From Wuchereria bancrofti (taxonomy: Eukaryota; Nematoda; Chromadorea; Rhabditida; Onchocercidae), in NCBI GenBank assembly GCA_005281725.1, contig SSBO01000056.1, positions 1 to 20,148 of the forward strand: a stretch of DNA of 20,148 bases, in the 5' to 3' direction. This document shows, in pieces, positions 17,291-20,148 of this stretch. A program made the translations under genes and the position numbers. Position 1 is the stretch's first letter; each line of letters starts with the position of its first letter. The notes below the pieces were generated by a model. The model did not search any database. It was not told the origin of the DNA and saw only the letters and a list, made by a program, of their open reading frames with translations.

Positions 17291-20148
17291 GGTAAGTTAA
17301 TAATGGAATCGTGCAATTACAAGAATGAGGGGAATCAATTTTGACCGAAATAGTTAATTATATTGTGAAGAATATCACTGCGCGGATTGATACCAATCGT
17401 AAAAATGTTTCATTTAGTTTAAAAATTTCAACTTTTTAACTATGCAAATGTAGTATATTCTTAATAAACGTTAGTTAACTTATTAAAAATATCCTTCTGA
17501 TTTAGCTGAAGCTTACAAGATAAAACCATTCAATTCCTAGCATTTTTGCTAATTTCTTATTGCAACAGCATAAGTTTATCCAGTTATTATTCATTCCCTA
17601 TTAGTTCGATTTATATTTTTTATTAGTTCAATTTATACTATACGGCGAATCCGTTAGTAAATATCAAAATTGATTGATCCAAACCGATGGATCCGATGTC
17701 GTACTTAAGGCTTAGTATAAATGATTTTTGCTAGTTTATTCGCTAAATATGTTCCATTTGAATTTATTATTCCATCGTATACGCAATTAACAAATAAATA
17801 GCTTTCCTGGCCGTTCTCTCTCAAAGCATAATTTATTGCTAAAATAAATTTTGATATTTTCACATTATTTATCTTTTGTTATTCCTTCGTTCTTCTGCAA
17901 GAATATCAAAATTTGAATTTCTTCCATCCAATCAGATTTGTTTTAAATTTTAATTACGCGACGTTATTGCTATTTTGGGGCAAAATGTATGATTTGAACG
18001 ATATAACAGGAAGTTTCGTACTAGTGCGTACTCGAGTATGATTTCAAGGCTGCATCCTGTTCAAACTACAACGAAAATTTGATTTTGTTTAGCTAAAAAA
18101 TGTTAAATTTCAAGTTCAAGAAGGCTCATCAAAAAGGATTTTCATGCCTGAACCTGTGTACAAATTTTAGTCACCCATAAAGTGCACGAATTTTTTAAAC
18201 ATATAAATTATTCAAAGTATGTTTTCATTGCTTACTTATCACCCGATTTGTTAACCTTAGGAAGATATGAAAAATATTTAAAAGATTTGCAAATAAAGTG
18301 TAAATGTGATGCATTTTTTTGCTTATCATTTTAACCTTCTTTTTTCAACAATTGTTTATTGATTATCATTTCCGACGAAAACTTCCGGTTTTGATATTTT
18401 TACCTTTTTTTTTTTAAATACCAATGACGACTTGTTATATCATGCACGTTCCAATCGGGAAAGCAATATTATATTTATCGATGGAAAAACAATATTAATT
18501 ATCCTCCCTCTCCCATGTTTCATATATTCATTAATTTTATTCTCCATTTTTTTTTTGATCAGAATTTTGTACCTACTTTTATAAGATGGCGCATGTATAG
18601 TTTTTTTTGATCAAACCTACTTTAACATGACATATGATGAAGACGAATGGATTTTTAGTCATATCAATGTTAATAGTATTACATTCAGCTAAAGATTTAC
18701 TAATTGAAATGATTTTGCTCCATTTTATCTTAAGTAAGTCAAATAGAAACTCCTATATTGATCAAATTCAACTATCGGAGAAAAAAATTGCAATAACCTT
18801 CTAATTTCTTTTTTCTTTTTCATACGATAGAAATTTCAGCATTTTAAACTTCATTCAACAAATTTATTTATGAATCCTTTCAAGCAATGCCCCATTATCT
18901 CAAGCTTATATCACGTTAATAAAATATGCGAGTTTTTTTTTTGCCAGATAGAATTACAAGAGTGCTAAACATTAATTTTTATTTCAACAAATTTGCAGGG
19001 TGTTTGTTTATTCATGTCCCTTCAATAAATAGATAAGTTGATCTATATCAAAAATATGAAATGAAAAAGAAACAAAAATACAAATAACCAAATTTTCTGG
19101 AAGCAATAAATATTTATTGTTACTACAGGATTACTGCCGATTCTTATCTGAAAAGACATTCACCGTAAGATTAATTATTTTGTATTTGAAAATGAAACTT
19201 ATTACAACCACAATAGAAATTACTAGCTTAAAGTATTAAAATTATAAGGGACCTATGACTATGCGATGAGAACATGCTTTAATGTAATCCTTCATCAGCC
19301 AATTTATTACAATAGATACCTGAAAAGTTTAAAACAGTATGGACGAAAAACAAATCGCCGTAAGACTGATTTCATTTGCTGACGGAAACGTTTGAAATCA
19401 AAAAATAAAAATAAAAATTTGAATTTGGATAGCAATACACAAACATTGGAAATAAAAGCAAAAACCAGGGCAAGAATTAATTGCGAATGAATTTTAAAAG
19501 CATAAATGTATGTTTCAATATTGAAGGAAGAAAATATTTGAAAGTTTTGAGTCAAAATTCAACTTACGTACAAATTAGAAACAAATCAACATTTGATGAA
19601 ATCAAATTCCAATGAAAAAGAAAACCGCCACACAGCAAATTTGAAATCATTGTTGGAGACCGCTACGTCTATCACTAATGCACCATAATGGAATATATAT
19701 ATTCAATAGCAATCACGACTAAATTACAAAACAAAAAATCGAAAAAAATTCCGCACCAATAAAATCAAAAAGCATTGGTCTTTTCATATTGAATAATAAC
19801 TGATTAAAAGGATACATTGTTTAAATAGTTAATATAACGCCTTTTTTGTAAGCAAATTGATCGACACTTTTCGATGGTTGACATAAAAATTTTAGTCGAC
19901 GATGGAAAATATAAAGAATAGAATATGAGAAGAATTGCTGAAGAAATCTCAGTGAATTATCCAAAAATCAGCAGTGGTAATTTGCAAGCAACGTTTGTAT
20001 GATTATTAATTTTCAGGAAATTCAACAGAAATTTTCATCAATTGAAAGAAACACTTAAGAAAACTGTTTGAGCAGAGTGACAAAAACATAATGTGAGGAT
20101 GTCATATTGAGATGTGTAAATGATATTCGCTATGAAAAGCATAAAAAG
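17291..20148. other. AT-rich region without a recognised gene
   Basis: No exon, RNA gene or element identified. Open frames here are short and hydrophobic or low in complexity. A short frame near 19927-20000 (MRRIAEEISVNYPKI..) faintly recalls a helix-turn-helix of mariner-type transposases, but is too short to call. Confidence 0.45.

Noticed and set aside
19927..20010. MRRIAEEISVNYPKI frame as a mariner transposase start
   Set aside because: Too short, with no catalytic motifs and no inverted repeats found around it.

Overview
The window looks like nuclear DNA of a chromadorean nematode, most likely a filarial or other spirurid worm. It is very AT-rich. It holds one gene with short GT-AG introns and a probable trans-splice acceptor just before its ATG, BEL/Pao-type LTR retrotransposons, exact or near-exact copies of the nematode SL1 spliced-leader sequence inside their LTRs, and decayed fragments of two bacterial genes (prfB and uvrB). 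The bacterial pieces read most simply as nuclear transfers from a Wolbachia-like alphaproteobacterium; the donor is inferred, not proven.

Layout. Positions 1-7740 are a cluster of broken BEL/Pao elements. A minus-strand copy (1 to about 3830) carries, in its own 5'-to-3' order, LTR, primer-binding site, gag, zinc knuckles/protease and the start of reverse transcriptase, and runs off the left edge. It faces, head to head, a plus-strand copy (about 3850-7015). That copy has gag, protease and the first part of RT, then jumps directly to the last codons of pol, the polypurine tract and an LTR, so most of pol is missing. A third gag relic (7018-7735) lies behind that LTR on the same strand. The LTRs of the two main copies are related although their gags differ. 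Each carries SL1 just upstream of an AATAAA, followed by GAG|GT like a splice donor; the better-preserved copy also has a TATA-like box about 30 bases upstream of SL1.

Positions 8223-9312 hold the bacterial remnants: a minus-strand prfB (release factor 2) fragment and a plus-strand N-terminal third of uvrB, both shifted and deleted. About 9313-13860 is AT-rich with no recognised gene, but contains a roughly 770-bp element bounded by inverted repeats of about 145 bp (12570-13340). 

Positions 13868-15071 carry the only apparently intact gene: five coding exons joining to a 237-residue GNAT acetyltransferase of the arylalkylamine N-acetyltransferase-like family. The remainder (15128-20148) is AT-rich intergenic or intronic DNA with a 20-bp tandem repeat, a strong hairpin and a GTGA/GAGT-rich tract.

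The most interesting features are the SL1-bearing LTRs and the bacterial uvrB/prfB remnants.
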